Shown: positions 27,465-36,630, numbered from the stretch's first letter. The stretch: DNA of 64,000 bases from Phyllobacterium sophorae (GCF_003010965.1 NZ_PGGM01000008.1:62001-126000); one strand, 5' to 3'. Notes: generated by a model not told the origin, from the sequence alone. Translations and numbers: made by a program.

Positions 27465-28241
27465 CTAGATACCCTCGCCGTAGGTGTGACCTTCCTCATG
27501 GGTCAAGGTCGCAATAAAGCGCTTGGTGCGCTCCCGCTTGGGCTGCGTGAAGATATCGCGCGATGTCCCTGTTTCAACGATAACGCCCGCATCGAGCACA
27601 ATCACTTCGTTAGCAATCTTGGACGCCAACCGAAGGTCGTGCGTCGCCATGACCATCGTCGTGCCTTCCCGCGCCAACTGTGCCAGCACGTCAACCACTT
27701 CTCCCGAAAGCTCCGGGTCGAGCGCCGAGGTCGGCTCGTCACACAAAAGGACTTTAGGTGACGGTGCCAAGGCACGGGCGATTGCAACGCGCTGCTGCTG
27801 CCCTCCGGAAAGCGTCGATGGCCAGACTTCGGCCTTATGCGCGAGCCCGACCTTCTCGAGCAAGGCCATTGCCCGCTGCCGCGCCCGATCCTTTGGCCAT
27901 TTCAGGACCGTGGTCAGGCCCTCGGTGACATTTTCGATCACGGTCCGGTGCGGGAAGAGCTGGAAGTTCTGAAAGACCATGCCGGTATGTCGGCGCAGCA
28001 GCTGGATTTGCTTCGAGCTTATTCTGCTGCCGGGGTGGAATTCCAGCCTGTCCCCCGCGATCTCCACTGACCCTGCCGTGGGTACCTCAAGCAGATTGAT
28101 GCAGCGCAGCAGCGTGCTCTTGCCGCCGCCGGACGGTCCGACCAAAGCCATGACGGCGCCCTCGGCAACACTGAGCGAAACATCGTTGAGGACCGTCATA
28201 TCGCCGAAGCGCTTTTCGATGTTTTTCAGTTCTATCATCAT
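27465..28241 (-). CDS. Polar amino-acid ABC transporter ATP-binding protein (GlnQ/HisP-like)
   Basis: This 258-residue ATPase has Walker A GPSGGGKST, the signature TLSGGQQQRVAIARAL, Walker B VLLCDEPTSALDPE and the switch histidine in MATHDLRLA. The family imports amino acids such as glutamine, histidine or cystine. It is the last gene of a leftward binding protein-permease-ATPase operon, overlapping the permease by 4 bp. Confidence 0.94.
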   Translation of the reverse strand: MMIELKNIEKRFGDMTVLNDVSLSVAEGAVMALVGPSGGGKSTLLRCINLLEVPTAGSVEIAGDRLEFHPGSRISSKQIQLLRRHTGMVFQNFQLFPHRTVIENVTEGLTTVLKWPKDRARQRAMALLEKVGLAHKAEVWPSTLSGGQQQRVAIARALAPSPKVLLCDEPTSALDPELSGEVVDVLAQLAREGTTMVMATHDLRLASKIANEVIVLDAGVIVETGTSRDIFTQPKRERTKRFIATLTHEEGHTYGEGI

Positions 28242-28939
28242 GAGCGCGCCTCCAGGAATCCGCCATAGCGGTTCAGGCGATGCTCCAGCCTCGCCTGCAG
28301 CGATGAAAGAACCGAACTCAGGACCAGATAAATCAGCGCCGCCTCGACATAGAGAATTAGGGGCTCATAGGTGGTTGCCACGATACGCTGTGCCGCCTGA
28401 AACAATTCCGGCACGGTGATTGCTGCGGCAAGCGAGGTGTCTTTCACCAGCGAAATAAAGGTGTTTGACAGTGGCGGCACGGCGACCCTGGAGGCCTGTG
28501 GCAAGATGGTGCGGCGCATGGCCTGCGACCAGCTCATACCGATCGAATAGGCAGCTTCCCATTGCCCCTTTGGAACCGAGGAAATGACGGCGCGTAGAAT
28601 TTCCGATGTGTAGGCACCAATGTTCAGCGTGAAGCCGATCAGGGCCGCGGTGAAGGCGTCGAGCACGATGCCGACGCTTGGCAGGCCATAGAAAATGAGG
28701 AAGAGCTGCACCAGGAGGGGCGTCCCGCGAATGATCCAGACGTAGAACTTGATGATTGCTGCCAACGGGCCAGGCGCGAACAGCCGGATGAGCGCAGCGA
28801 TGAGGCCCACCGTGAGGCCGAGCACGAAAGATAAAAGCGTCAGCGGAATGGTGAAAATCAGCCCCGCCCACAACAGTGAGGGCAGCGATTCGAGCATCAA
28901 TGTCAGCCAATGGGGCAAGCCGGTTCTCCTCAAAGACAA
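28238..28939 (-). CDS. Polar amino-acid ABC transporter permease (HisM/GlnP-like)
   Basis: This is a 233-residue inner-membrane permease with about five membrane segments. It has the family stretch IRGTPLLVQLFLIFYGLP (about residues 69-86) and the EAA loop in GMSWSQAMRRTILPQASRVA. Only one permease gene is present, so the channel is probably a homodimer. It is separated from the binding-protein gene by a strong stem-loop. Confidence 0.94.
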   Translation of the reverse strand: MSLRRTGLPHWLTLMLESLPSLLWAGLIFTIPLTLLSFVLGLTVGLIAALIRLFAPGPLAAIIKFYVWIIRGTPLLVQLFLIFYGLPSVGIVLDAFTAALIGFTLNIGAYTSEILRAVISSVPKGQWEAAYSIGMSWSQAMRRTILPQASRVAVPPLSNTFISLVKDTSLAAAITVPELFQAAQRIVATTYEPLILYVEAALIYLVLSSVLSSLQARLEHRLNRYGGFLEARS

Positions 28940-28964
28940 GGGCAGGGAGTTTTGCTCCCTGCCC
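28940..28964 (-). terminator. Strong stem-loop between amino-acid binding protein and permease genes
   Basis: GGGCAGGGAG (28940-28949) pairs perfectly over 10 bp with CTCCCTGCCC (28955-28964) around a 5-base loop. On the transcribed minus strand it lies in the 61-bp gap after the binding-protein stop and has no T-run, which fits partial termination or mRNA protection to favour binding-protein synthesis. Confidence 0.65.
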
Positions 28965-29000
28965 CCTTAGAGCGTAAAAACCATCAATGGTAAACGGTTG

Positions 29001-29771
29001 TTACTTCGAAACATCCTGACCGAAATACTTGTCGGCGATCTTCTGGTAAGTGCCGTCGGCCTTGACCGTCTCAAGTGCCTTGTTGATGGCCGCAAGTAGA
29101 TCAGGTTCACCCTTGCGGATAATGATCCCGGAGAAATCTGCATTCTCCTGCTGCGCGGCAATCTTCACATTGGCATCGGGCTTGTGCTTCTTGAAATCGA
29201 GGAAGGACAGGCTGTCATTGATCGTGGCGTCGGCCCGGCCGTTGAGAACGAGCTGGATCGACTGGTCAAAACCATCGGTGCCGACGAGCTCGGCTCCGGC
29301 TTCCTGAGCGATCTTGCCGAAATTGCTGGAGAGTGACTGGGCCGACTTCTTGCCCTTCAGATCGGCAAAGCTCTTGATCTCGGTATTGTCGCCCTTGATG
29401 ATGAGCACGGCCTTGGAAGCAATATAGGGTTCGGAGAAATCGTACTTCTGCTTGCGCGCTTCGGTGATGCCGACCTGGTTGATGACCGTGTCGTAACGAT
29501 TGGCGTCGAGACCGGCGATCAGTCCATCCCACTTGCCTTCAAGAAACTCGGCCCTGACGCCGAGATTCTTGGCGATGGCCTCACCAATTTCCACGTCGAA
29601 GCCGACGAGCTTGCCTGCAGCATCATGATAGGTGAACGGGGCATAGGTGCCTTCCGTGCCAATCTTCAAAACGCCCGCGGCCTTGATCTGCTCGAGATTG
29701 GAGGCAGCCTGTGCCTGTGCGGGCACAATTGCGAGGGCGCCAACGATGAGGAGTGATTTCAACCAGTTCAT
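29001..29771 (-). CDS. Polar amino-acid ABC transporter substrate-binding protein (cystine-binding-like)
   Basis: This 256-residue periplasmic receptor (SBP_bac_3) has a signal peptide ending at AQAAS. The ligand cleft motifs are GTEGTYAPFTY, GFDVEIGEAIAKNLG, WDGLIAGLDANRYD and VINQVGITEARKQKYDFSEPY. This pattern is closest to the FliY/TcyA cystine-binding group, but related amino acids are possible. The ATG at 29771 has GGATGG upstream. It is the promoter-proximal gene of the operon; the next operon downstream of the 180-bp leader is transcribed the same way. Confidence 0.92.
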   Translation of the reverse strand: MNWLKSLLIVGALAIVPAQAQAASNLEQIKAAGVLKIGTEGTYAPFTYHDAAGKLVGFDVEIGEAIAKNLGVRAEFLEGKWDGLIAGLDANRYDTVINQVGITEARKQKYDFSEPYIASKAVLIIKGDNTEIKSFADLKGKKSAQSLSSNFGKIAQEAGAELVGTDGFDQSIQLVLNGRADATINDSLSFLDFKKHKPDANVKIAAQQENADFSGIIIRKGEPDLLAAINKALETVKADGTYQKIADKYFGQDVSK

Positions 29772-29951
29772 TGTGTTTCCATCCGTTTGTTACGTGCCTT
29801 TCGGCGAATGACTGAAAAATGTCACTTTGCGACGGCCCTGCATAGGCATTCACCGCTGACGCAACGGCTATAATGGTGAAATTAATACCAGAAATCCCCA
29901 GAAGGTGGGAATATTATTCCAAGCTCGCTCGCCCACCAATCCCCGATTTTT

Positions 29952-31022
29952 CTAGGACAATCTTAAGCCCGTCTTGCCGTGGAAGACATGGACATCTGCC
30001 GGTTTGATGCCGAGAGCAATCGTATCGCCAGGCCCGCGATCGGTCCGCCCCATGGCGAAGATGCAGACCTGTTGCCCGGCAAGCCGCGTATAGAACTGGG
30101 TCGACAAACCAAGCGGCTCGATGACTTCTATCTTTGCCTTCAGCGCAGCTGAAGTACCGACCTCGATGTTCTCGGGGCGAATTCCAACGGTGACCCTGTC
30201 GCCATCCTCGACCTTCAATTCCGGCCGCAAAGGTATCATCTGGCCGTCGGTCAGTTCGGCTGAAACCTTGTTGCCTTGCCGCGCGACCACCGCGGGCAGA
30301 AAGTTCATGCCCGGCGAGCCGATGAATCCGGCGACGAACAGATTGGCGGGATGATCGTAGAGTTCGAGCGGGGTTCCGACCTGCTGGATCACGCCGTCAT
30401 GCATGACGACGATGCGATCAGCCATCGTCATGGCCTCCACCTGGTCATGCGTGACATAGACGGAGGTGGTTTTCAGCTGCTGGTGCAGCGCCTTGATCTC
30501 CGTGCGCATGTGCACGCGCAGCTTGGCATCGAGATTGGACAATGGCTCGTCGAAGAGGAACACCTTCGGATCACGCACGATGGCGCGGCCCATGGCAACG
30601 CGCTGGCGCTGACCACCGGAAAGCTGACGCGGCAAGCGTTGCAGGTAGACATCAAGGCCAAGCCGCTTTGCCGCGCTGCCAACGCGGTTGAGGACAAGTT
30701 CCTTGGCCGTCTTGCGCAGCATCAGGCTAAAGCCCATGTTCGAGGCGACATCCATATGCGGGTAGAGCGCATAGGATTGGAACACCATGGCAATGTCGCG
30801 GTCTTTCGGCGCCACATCATTGACCACCCGATCACCTATTTTGATCTCACCTGCGGAGATTTCCTCCAGCCCGGCAATCATCCTGAGCAGCGTGGACTTG
30901 CCGCAGCCGGAAGGGCCGACAAGGACGACGAATTCGCCATCAGCAATAGAAAGATCCACCGCCGAAAGCACATTCATGGCGCCGTAGTTTTTCTGAACAT
31001 TCGAAATGGTGACAGAAGCCAT
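29952..31022 (-). CDS. CUT1-type carbohydrate ABC transporter ATP-binding protein (UgpC/MsmX-like)
   Basis: This is a 356-residue ATPase with Walker [10 protein letters not shown], the signature [16 protein letters not shown], Walker [26 protein letters not shown] and a C-terminal TOBE/OB domain from about residue 235. It is the last gene of the operon that starts with the GntR gene at 36202. UgpC-type ATPases can serve several transporters, but the order here ties it to the permeases at 31037 and 31885. Confidence 0.94.
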   Translation of the reverse strand: MASVTISNVQKNYGAMNVLSAVDLSIADGEFVVLVGPSGCGKSTLLRMIAGLEEISAGEIKIGDRVVNDVAPKDRDIAMVFQSYALYPHMDVASNMGFSLMLRKTAKELVLNRVGSAAKRLGLDVYLQRLPRQLSGGQRQRVAMGRAIVRDPKVFLFDEPLSNLDAKLRVHMRTEIKALHQQLKTTSVYVTHDQVEAMTMADRIVVMHDGVIQQVGTPLELYDHPANLFVAGFIGSPGMNFLPAVVARQGNKVSAELTDGQMIPLRPELKVEDGDRVTVGIRPENIEVGTSAALKAKIEVIEPLGLSTQFYTRLAGQQVCIFAMGRTDRGPGDTIALGIKPADVHVFHGKTGLRLS

Positions 31023-31036
31023 TGGTTGATCCTTTG

Positions 31037-31885
31037 TTAGCCCTTCACTGCACCGGCGGTCAGCCCCGTGACGAGGTAGCGTTGCAGGAAGGCGAAGAAC
31101 AGACAGGCCGGAATGAGAGCGAGCACGGAGGCTGCCATCATCTGACCCCAGTCGACGGCAAACTTGCCGATGAACGTCAGAAGTCCGACCGCGAAGGTTT
31201 TCTGACTGTCGCTGCTGATCAGCATCAGCGCGAACAACAGTTCACTCCATGCGGCGGTAAAGACGAAGCCTAGCGTTGCGCCCATGCCGGGCAGCGTCAG
31301 CGGAATGATGACCTTGCGCAGCGCCTGGCTACGGCTACAGCCATCGATCATCGCGGCTTCCTCCAGATCCTTGGGAATGCCATCGAAGAACGACTGCATG
31401 AGGAAGGTCGCAAAGGCGATGTTGAAGGCTGTGTAAATGATGATCAGGCCGGTCAAGCTGTTCGTAAGCCCAAGCTGACCCATGATGCGGTAGATGGGTG
31501 GTATCACCATGACCAGCGGAAAGGTCTGTGTCAGCAGTAGCGTCACCGCGACGGTGGTCTTGCCGTGGAACGAAAAACGCGACATTGCATAGCCAGCGGC
31601 CGAGGCGATGACGGTGACCAAAAGAGCCGTGATTACCGACACGATCACGCTGTTGAGGAAGTAACGCGGAAAGTCGGTTGCGCGCAGCACGGTCTTGTAG
31701 TTTTCCCATGTTGCGGTCGAAGGCCAAAATGTAATGCCCTCCGAATAGAGCAGCGACTGCGGCGTTACCGAAATCTTCAGCGTCCAGAACAAGGGGAACA
31801 GCGCGAAGACGACATAGGCTCCAATGGCGGCGTAAAGGCCAATGCCGCCAAGGATGCGCGCGTTGCGGGATCGTCCGGCAATCAT
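31037..31885 (-). CDS. CUT1-type ABC transporter permease (MalG/UgpE-like)
   Basis: This is a 282-residue permease with six membrane segments and the EAA loop EEAAMIDGCSRSQALRKVIIPLTLPG near residue 190. The C-terminus ends in VTGLTAGAVKG, typical for this subunit. It overlaps the stop of the partner permease by one base (TGATG) and lies 14 bp before the ATPase gene. Confidence 0.94.
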   Translation of the reverse strand: MIAGRSRNARILGGIGLYAAIGAYVVFALFPLFWTLKISVTPQSLLYSEGITFWPSTATWENYKTVLRATDFPRYFLNSVIVSVITALLVTVIASAAGYAMSRFSFHGKTTVAVTLLLTQTFPLVMVIPPIYRIMGQLGLTNSLTGLIIIYTAFNIAFATFLMQSFFDGIPKDLEEAAMIDGCSRSQALRKVIIPLTLPGMGATLGFVFTAAWSELLFALMLISSDSQKTFAVGLLTFIGKFAVDWGQMMAASVLALIPACLFFAFLQRYLVTGLTAGAVKG

Positions 31886-32817
31886 CAGGAATACCTCACA
31901 AGCGAGCGGCGAATTCGGATCAGCACGATCGCGTACAGGATGAGTAGTGCCAGCAGCAAAACGGCGACAGCCGAAGCATAACCCTTATCGAGCGTCTTGA
32001 AGGCACTGACATAGATATAGGTGGCGACCGTATTGGTGGAACCGGCAGGCCCACCTTCAGTCATCACATAGATGAGGTCGGCAAAGGTGGCGATCCAGAT
32101 CGTGCGCAACATCACCGTGATGGCAATGGTCGGTGCAAGGAAGGGCAGAGTCACCTTGGTGAAGCGCTGCCAGGGATTGGCGCCGTCGATTGCCGCTGCC
32201 TCGTGCAGTTCACCTGGAATGGATTTCAGTGCCGCCAGCAGCGTAATGGCAAAGAAGGGAACGCCGAACCAGACATTGGCGATGATCGGTCCCCACATGG
32301 CGGTGGCAGGATCTGACAGAATGTTCGTTGGCTCAGCTTTCAGGCCAAGCGCAAAGAGCCAATGCGGCAGCGGACCGACGATCGGGTTGAACAGCCAGGC
32401 CCAGGTCAGGCCCGACAGGAACGACGGGACAGCCCATGGCAGAAAGACAATTGCCTGGACGAATTTCTTGCCGGCAAAATCCCGGTCAAGGAGCAATGCC
32501 AGCCCGAGGCCCAGAAAAAACTGCAGAACCAGACTGGCCACAGTCCACCACAGCGTGTTCATCAAGGCCTGGCCAAGCACCTGATCGTGCAACAGCGCCT
32601 GATATTGCGCCAGACCGACATATTCGGATTTGAATGCCGAGAATTTGCGGAAGGAATAGCTCACGCCGAAGATCAGCGGCACGACGAGCACCAGCAGCAG
32701 GAGGACAAGCCCGGGACTGAGATAAAGCCAGGGCTCGAATGCGACCGAAAAGGACCGCTTGGCACCCTTGCCGCCGCTATTCTGCGGCAAACCTGCCGCC
32801 GTCGATTGCATCACCAT
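31885..32817 (-). CDS. CUT1-type ABC transporter permease (MalF/UgpA-like)
   Basis: This is a permease of about 310 residues with six membrane segments and the EAA loop HEAAAIDGANPWQRFTKVTLP. The ATG at 32817 follows GAGGGG at about 8 bp; the frame runs on to 32931, but that would include the stem-loop at 32896. The N-terminal 30 residues are polar and cytoplasmic. It forms the pore with the next permease. Confidence 0.92.
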   Translation of the reverse strand: MVMQSTAAGLPQNSGGKGAKRSFSVAFEPWLYLSPGLVLLLLVLVVPLIFGVSYSFRKFSAFKSEYVGLAQYQALLHDQVLGQALMNTLWWTVASLVLQFFLGLGLALLLDRDFAGKKFVQAIVFLPWAVPSFLSGLTWAWLFNPIVGPLPHWLFALGLKAEPTNILSDPATAMWGPIIANVWFGVPFFAITLLAALKSIPGELHEAAAIDGANPWQRFTKVTLPFLAPTIAITVMLRTIWIATFADLIYVMTEGGPAGSTNTVATYIYVSAFKTLDKGYASAVAVLLLALLILYAIVLIRIRRSLVRYS

Positions 32818-32895
32818 ATGTTTCGGCCCCTCATTTTGGCAAAGCCCTCCTTGTCTTTCGCCACCCGGTTGATTGGCTGGTGAAAGCAAAGGAAA

Positions 32896-32923
32896 ATGCT
32901 CCGGCGCAAAAGCACCGGAGCAT
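32896..32923 (-). terminator. Stem-loop between binding-protein and permease genes
   Basis: ATGCTCCGG (32896-32904) and CCGGAGCAT (32915-32923) pair over 9 bp with two more inner pairs around AAAA. It lies just after the binding-protein stop on the transcribed strand with no T-run. It probably raises binding-protein expression relative to the permeases. Confidence 0.6.
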
Positions 32924-32937
32924 CCTCGCAAGTCACG

Positions 32938-34221
32938 TTACTTCTTGTTCTTGGCCATCCATGCCTGCTGCTGTTCGGTGAGGAACGCGGCCCATTCGTC
33001 GGCAACCGCCTTGGGCGTCTTCTGGCCAAGCAGCACCTCCTGGAAATTCTTGACCGAAACCGAGTCATAGAAATTACCGAGGTTTTCCAGATGGGTCGGA
33101 GGCGTGACGAACTCGAATGTCTTCGGATCACTCAACTCCTGGAACCAGCCCTTGAAGCTTTCGGAACCGAAATACGGATCCTTGTCCGCGCCGTTGTGGA
33201 TCGGCAGCACGCCGACATTCTTGGCAAACTCCAGATTGTCAGCTGGAGAAAGCAGTGTGCCCATCAACTTCCAGGCCTCGTCCTTGACCTTGGAATTGGC
33301 GAACATTGCCCAGCCGGCATAGCCGAGTGTCGGATACGACTTGCCGTTCGGTCCTGTCGGCAGCGGCGCGACACCGAAATCTTCCGGCTTCATCTTCTCG
33401 GCGATGCCGATCAAAGCATCGGGATCCTGGTCGAGCATGGCGCAGGTCCCGGAGTAGAAACCGGTGACGACTTCATTGAAGCCCCAGCTGACGCTGTCCT
33501 TGGGTGCATAGCCGTTCTTGTAGATATCGGCGAGCATTTCCAAACCCTTGACGGCGCCAGGTTCATTGAGCGTCGCGGTGCCATCCTGGTTGAAATAGCC
33601 ACCCTTGCCGTTGGCAATGTTCATGAACATCTGCACGCCGTTAAAACCGCCGGGACCACCGCGCAGGCAGTAGCCATACTTGCCCTGGATTGCCGAAATC
33701 TTCTTGTTGGCTTGCATGAATTCATCGAGCGTCTTCGGCGCCTCCTTCAGGCCGGCTTCCGCGAAGAGCTTCTTGTTCCAGAACATGGCCCGGACATAAT
33801 AACCGTAAGGGATCATGTATTGCTTGTTGTCGACGACAGAGCCGAACTGCTTGGCGCGGTCCCCGAGCGTTCCTGCATCCTTCCACTTGGCCATGTAGGG
33901 CCCGAGATCCTCAAGCTGACCGTTGTTGGCGTAAAGCCCCATCCAGCGCTCAGGCATCTCGACGATGTCGGGGGTGTCGCCGGCCTGCACCATGGTCAGG
34001 AATTTCTCGAATGCCTGACCCCAGGGCAGCGAGACAAGCTCGACCTTCGTGCCCGGATTGGCCTGTTCGAAACTGGCGATCTGCTTCTTCAAAAGCTCGG
34101 TGCGCGGCGGGCTGGAGATCACCTCCACCATCTTGATCGTCGCGTCGGCACAAGCCGCCGATACGGTCATGGACAGCGCGGCAACTGCGCCTGCCAAAAA
34201 TGTTCCCATTCGTTTTTGCAT
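32938..34221 (-). CDS. CUT1-type ABC transporter substrate-binding protein
   Basis: This is a 427-residue periplasmic receptor (SBP_bac_1) with a signal peptide ending at SAACADA, then IKMVEVISSPPRTELLKKQI. Aromatic and acidic positions typical of sugar or glycerol-phosphate binders are present (WGQAFEKFLTMVQAGDTPDIVEMPERWMG, MLDQDPDALI). The ATG at 34221 has GGGAGC at 8 bp; the longer frame overlaps the PLP enzyme gene. The presence of a PLP enzyme in the operon makes an amino or sulfur-containing ligand possible. Confidence 0.92.
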   Translation of the reverse strand: MQKRMGTFLAGAVAALSMTVSAACADATIKMVEVISSPPRTELLKKQIASFEQANPGTKVELVSLPWGQAFEKFLTMVQAGDTPDIVEMPERWMGLYANNGQLEDLGPYMAKWKDAGTLGDRAKQFGSVVDNKQYMIPYGYYVRAMFWNKKLFAEAGLKEAPKTLDEFMQANKKISAIQGKYGYCLRGGPGGFNGVQMFMNIANGKGGYFNQDGTATLNEPGAVKGLEMLADIYKNGYAPKDSVSWGFNEVVTGFYSGTCAMLDQDPDALIGIAEKMKPEDFGVAPLPTGPNGKSYPTLGYAGWAMFANSKVKDEAWKLMGTLLSPADNLEFAKNVGVLPIHNGADKDPYFGSESFKGWFQELSDPKTFEFVTPPTHLENLGNFYDSVSVKNFQEVLLGQKTPKAVADEWAAFLTEQQQAWMAKNKK

Positions 34222-34244
34222 TATAAAGCTCCCATTTATGAAGT

Positions 34245-35432
34245 TCAGCGTTTTGCTTTTGTCAGTGCATTTGTGAGGTCCGCCCAAAGCTCCTCTACAC
34301 TTTCGAGTCCCACATGCAGGCGGATGGTTCGCGGGCTGACACCAAATCGCCCGATCGAATTTGCATCCGGCGTCTGCTGCAACGAGGCAAGCGCCGGCAC
34401 GACGAGGCTTTCATGACCGCCCCAGCTGACGCCGATGCGAAAAATCTGGAGCGCATCAACGAATGTCGGCACATCGATGTCCTTACTCACCTCGAAGGAA
34501 AACAGGCCCGAATAGCCGCTGAGCGTCGCCTTTCCCGGATGATTGGAATAGGCCGGATGCATGATCCGCTCGACGCTGTCGTGTGCTTTCAGCCGCTCGG
34601 CAATGGTAAGCCCGCTCTTCATATGATGCGGCAGCCGCAAAGTCAGCGTGCGCAACCCGCGCAAGAGCAGCCAGGCTTCAAAGGGCGATAGCTTCGCTCC
34701 GAGATAGGAATAGGTGCGTGCATTGATCTGATCGATCATTTCCTGCGAACCGGCAACGACGCCGGCCACCGTGTCGCTGTGACCGCCGAGATATTTGGAG
34801 GCCGAATGCATGACGAGGTCGATGCCGTGCATGATCGGCTTCTGGAACAGCGGCGTCGCCCAGGAATTGTCGATGGTGGTCACAACGCCGTGCTGCTTGG
34901 CGAGGCGCGCATAATGGGCAATGTCCTGCAACTCGAACATCATCGAACTCGGGCTTTCGAGATAGAGCATCTTCGCACCCGGCAAGGCCGCCGCCACCGC
35001 GTCCGGATCGGAGCCGTCAACGTAATCGACCTTGATGCCAAGATGCGGCAGCAGCCGCTCGAACAGCCGGTAGGCATCGCCGTAGCAATTGCGCACTGCC
35101 ACAATCCGATCCCCCGCCCCGACAAAGGCGAGAACCATTGCGCTGATGGCGCCCATGCCACTGGAGAAGGCGCGGGCGGCTTCGGCACCTTCCAACGCTG
35201 CGATCTTGGCTTCAAACTCCATAACGGTCGGATTGTCGCCGCGCGAATACATCGGCTGGCGTTTGCGTCCCGCAAAAGCATCGGCCATTGCTGCATAATT
35301 GTCGAAAGTGAAGAGCGATGTCTGGTAGATCGGCGGGACCACCGAACCGCCAGGAAACGGCTCGTCATGGGCAAGCAGCGTTGCGGCTTGCGCCATCATG
35401 TCCTGATCGTGGAAATACGGGTTGTCGCTCAT
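34245..35432 (-). CDS. PLP-dependent cystathionine beta/gamma-lyase-like enzyme
   Basis: This 395-residue enzyme belongs to the Cys/Met metabolism PLP family (fold type I). The PLP-binding lysine is in HSASKYLGGHSD (about residues 206-217), the phosphate-binding loop is SSGMGAISA, and YSRGDNPT near residue 63 supplies residues from the neighbouring subunit. Family members cleave or exchange substituents at the beta or gamma carbon (cystathionine lyases, methionine gamma-lyase, O-acetylhomoserine sulfhydrylase). It overlaps the upstream GntR gene by 4 bp and is 23 bp before the binding-protein gene, so it likely acts on the imported compound. The reaction is not resolved. Confidence 0.9.
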   Translation of the reverse strand: MSDNPYFHDQDMMAQAATLLAHDEPFPGGSVVPPIYQTSLFTFDNYAAMADAFAGRKRQPMYSRGDNPTVMEFEAKIAALEGAEAARAFSSGMGAISAMVLAFVGAGDRIVAVRNCYGDAYRLFERLLPHLGIKVDYVDGSDPDAVAAALPGAKMLYLESPSSMMFELQDIAHYARLAKQHGVVTTIDNSWATPLFQKPIMHGIDLVMHSASKYLGGHSDTVAGVVAGSQEMIDQINARTYSYLGAKLSPFEAWLLLRGLRTLTLRLPHHMKSGLTIAERLKAHDSVERIMHPAYSNHPGKATLSGYSGLFSFEVSKDIDVPTFVDALQIFRIGVSWGGHESLVVPALASLQQTPDANSIGRFGVSPRTIRLHVGLESVEELWADLTNALTKAKR

Positions 35433-36202
35433 TCTTGGCTCTTCTTGTTCTGCTTTTTCAGGTTTGCAGCACCGCGCTTGAGGTCGTCCTCGACGGTGGC
35501 AATCAATTTCAATGCCTCGGCGCGGGCACCGATGGGATCACGTGCGGCAATGGCGTTGAAAAGGGTGCGGTGATAGGGAAAGCTGGCATGGCCAAAATCC
35601 TGCACGCCAAGCGGATGCTCCCAAAAGCGGTGGAACATCTCATACATGGCCGCGATAATCTGTTCGAACAGCGGGTTGCCGGAGGTGCGGAACACAGCAA
35701 GGTGAAAGTCCCAGTCTTCATCGGCGGACATGCCATGGCGAGCGTGGAAGGCATCCTCCATTTTGACCAGTTTCTGCTCAATGAAGGCAATATCCGCATC
35801 GCTGGCGCGTTCGGCGCTGAGCACGGCCGCCTCGGCCTCAAGGCCGCGGCGGATTTCCAGCGTGTGCATCAGGCTGTTGAAGTCGTTGCCCGATGGCAGC
35901 GTCAGTGGCAGATGCAGCATGTTGCGCGTGACCGCCGCTTTCAGATAGGTACCGCTGCCCTGGCGCCGTTCGACAAGGCCAAGCTCCTGCCAACGCGTCA
36001 ACGCCTCGCGCACTGTCGTCCGGCTGACTTTCAGGTGCTCGGCCAGCACGCGTTCGGTCGGCAGCCGGTCGCCTGGCCTCAACCCTTCACTCGTCACGAA
36101 ATCCACCAGCGCATGCAGCACGGCGTCGTCGCGTGAGGGCGTATGCACGGGGGAAAGGATCGGGCTTATCACGAAACGCTTCACCAAAATTGGTTGGACC
36201 AT
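35429..36202 (-). CDS. GntR/FadR-family (FCD) transcriptional regulator
   Basis: This is a 257-residue regulator with an N-terminal winged helix (LPTERVLAEHLKVSRTTVREALTRWQELGLVERRQGSGTY, about residues 47-87) and an FCD ligand domain from about 100, with metal/ligand-type residues in DWDFHLAVF and PYHRTLFNAI. It is the first gene of its own operon, overlapping the PLP gene by 4 bp. A TGGT-N3-ACCA dyad covers its start codon, so it very likely represses itself and the whole transporter operon. Confidence 0.92.
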   Translation of the reverse strand: MVQPILVKRFVISPILSPVHTPSRDDAVLHALVDFVTSEGLRPGDRLPTERVLAEHLKVSRTTVREALTRWQELGLVERRQGSGTYLKAAVTRNMLHLPLTLPSGNDFNSLMHTLEIRRGLEAEAAVLSAERASDADIAFIEQKLVKMEDAFHARHGMSADEDWDFHLAVFRTSGNPLFEQIIAAMYEMFHRFWEHPLGVQDFGHASFPYHRTLFNAIAARDPIGARAEALKLIATVEDDLKRGAANLKKQNKKSQE

Positions 36203-36212
36203 TGTGCCAATT
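36188..36212. promoter_or_regulatory. Candidate GntR/FCD operator over the gntR start codon
   Basis: TGGTTGGACCA at 36191-36201 matches the TNGTNNNACNA form bound by many FCD-type GntR regulators. It is nested within AATTGG (36188-36193) and CCAATT (36207-36212). It includes the ATG of the regulator, which would allow tight autoregulation of the operon. Confidence 0.6.
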
Positions 36213-36630
36213 CAGCATGAAAGAGGCAGAGAGTCAAATGCTCGGCTTGGTTCGTAAAAGAATTGCAGGCATGTGGTGCGCAGGAGTTCTTTTAACGGGG
36301 TGTCCTCGCGCTTTGTAAAGTCTCCCTGCCTGCTGCTGCGCGGCCTCCAGCGCCCGGGACATCGGGCCTCGCCCGCCTTCGGCCCCCCACGAGGGGAGGG
36401 GTAAAGACCTCACCTTCTGTCATCGCTGACCTATCAAGCTGGGCATGCTTTTGCGGAAGATCCGCCTTTCCGCTGGCCAAAGGCTTTGCTCTCATTCGCA
36501 ACTGCTGCACCAAATGCGCACGGCGGTCGCCTGGTCCAACCGCAACACTAAGAGGCATACATGTTTCATTCTCCACATTGACTCATAATTATAAGCGACC
36601 ATACTAATAATATAAATTCTGGGAGGTTTT
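36203..36630. other. Intergenic region between GntR operon and dioxygenase gene
   Basis: This 428-bp region has no supported gene. The middle (about 36330-36420) is extremely GC-rich with short palindromic runs, like dispersed intergenic repeats of Rhizobiales. The last 80 bp are AT-rich and form the promoter of the dioxygenase gene, with TTGACT at 36578-36583 and CATACT at 36600-36605 as possible -35 and -10 elements. Confidence 0.4.

Noticed and set aside
36292-36576. Leftward open frame rich in Arg, Gly and Pro
   Set aside because: The composition is that of GC-rich intergenic repeat DNA and no ribosome binding site or domain is seen.
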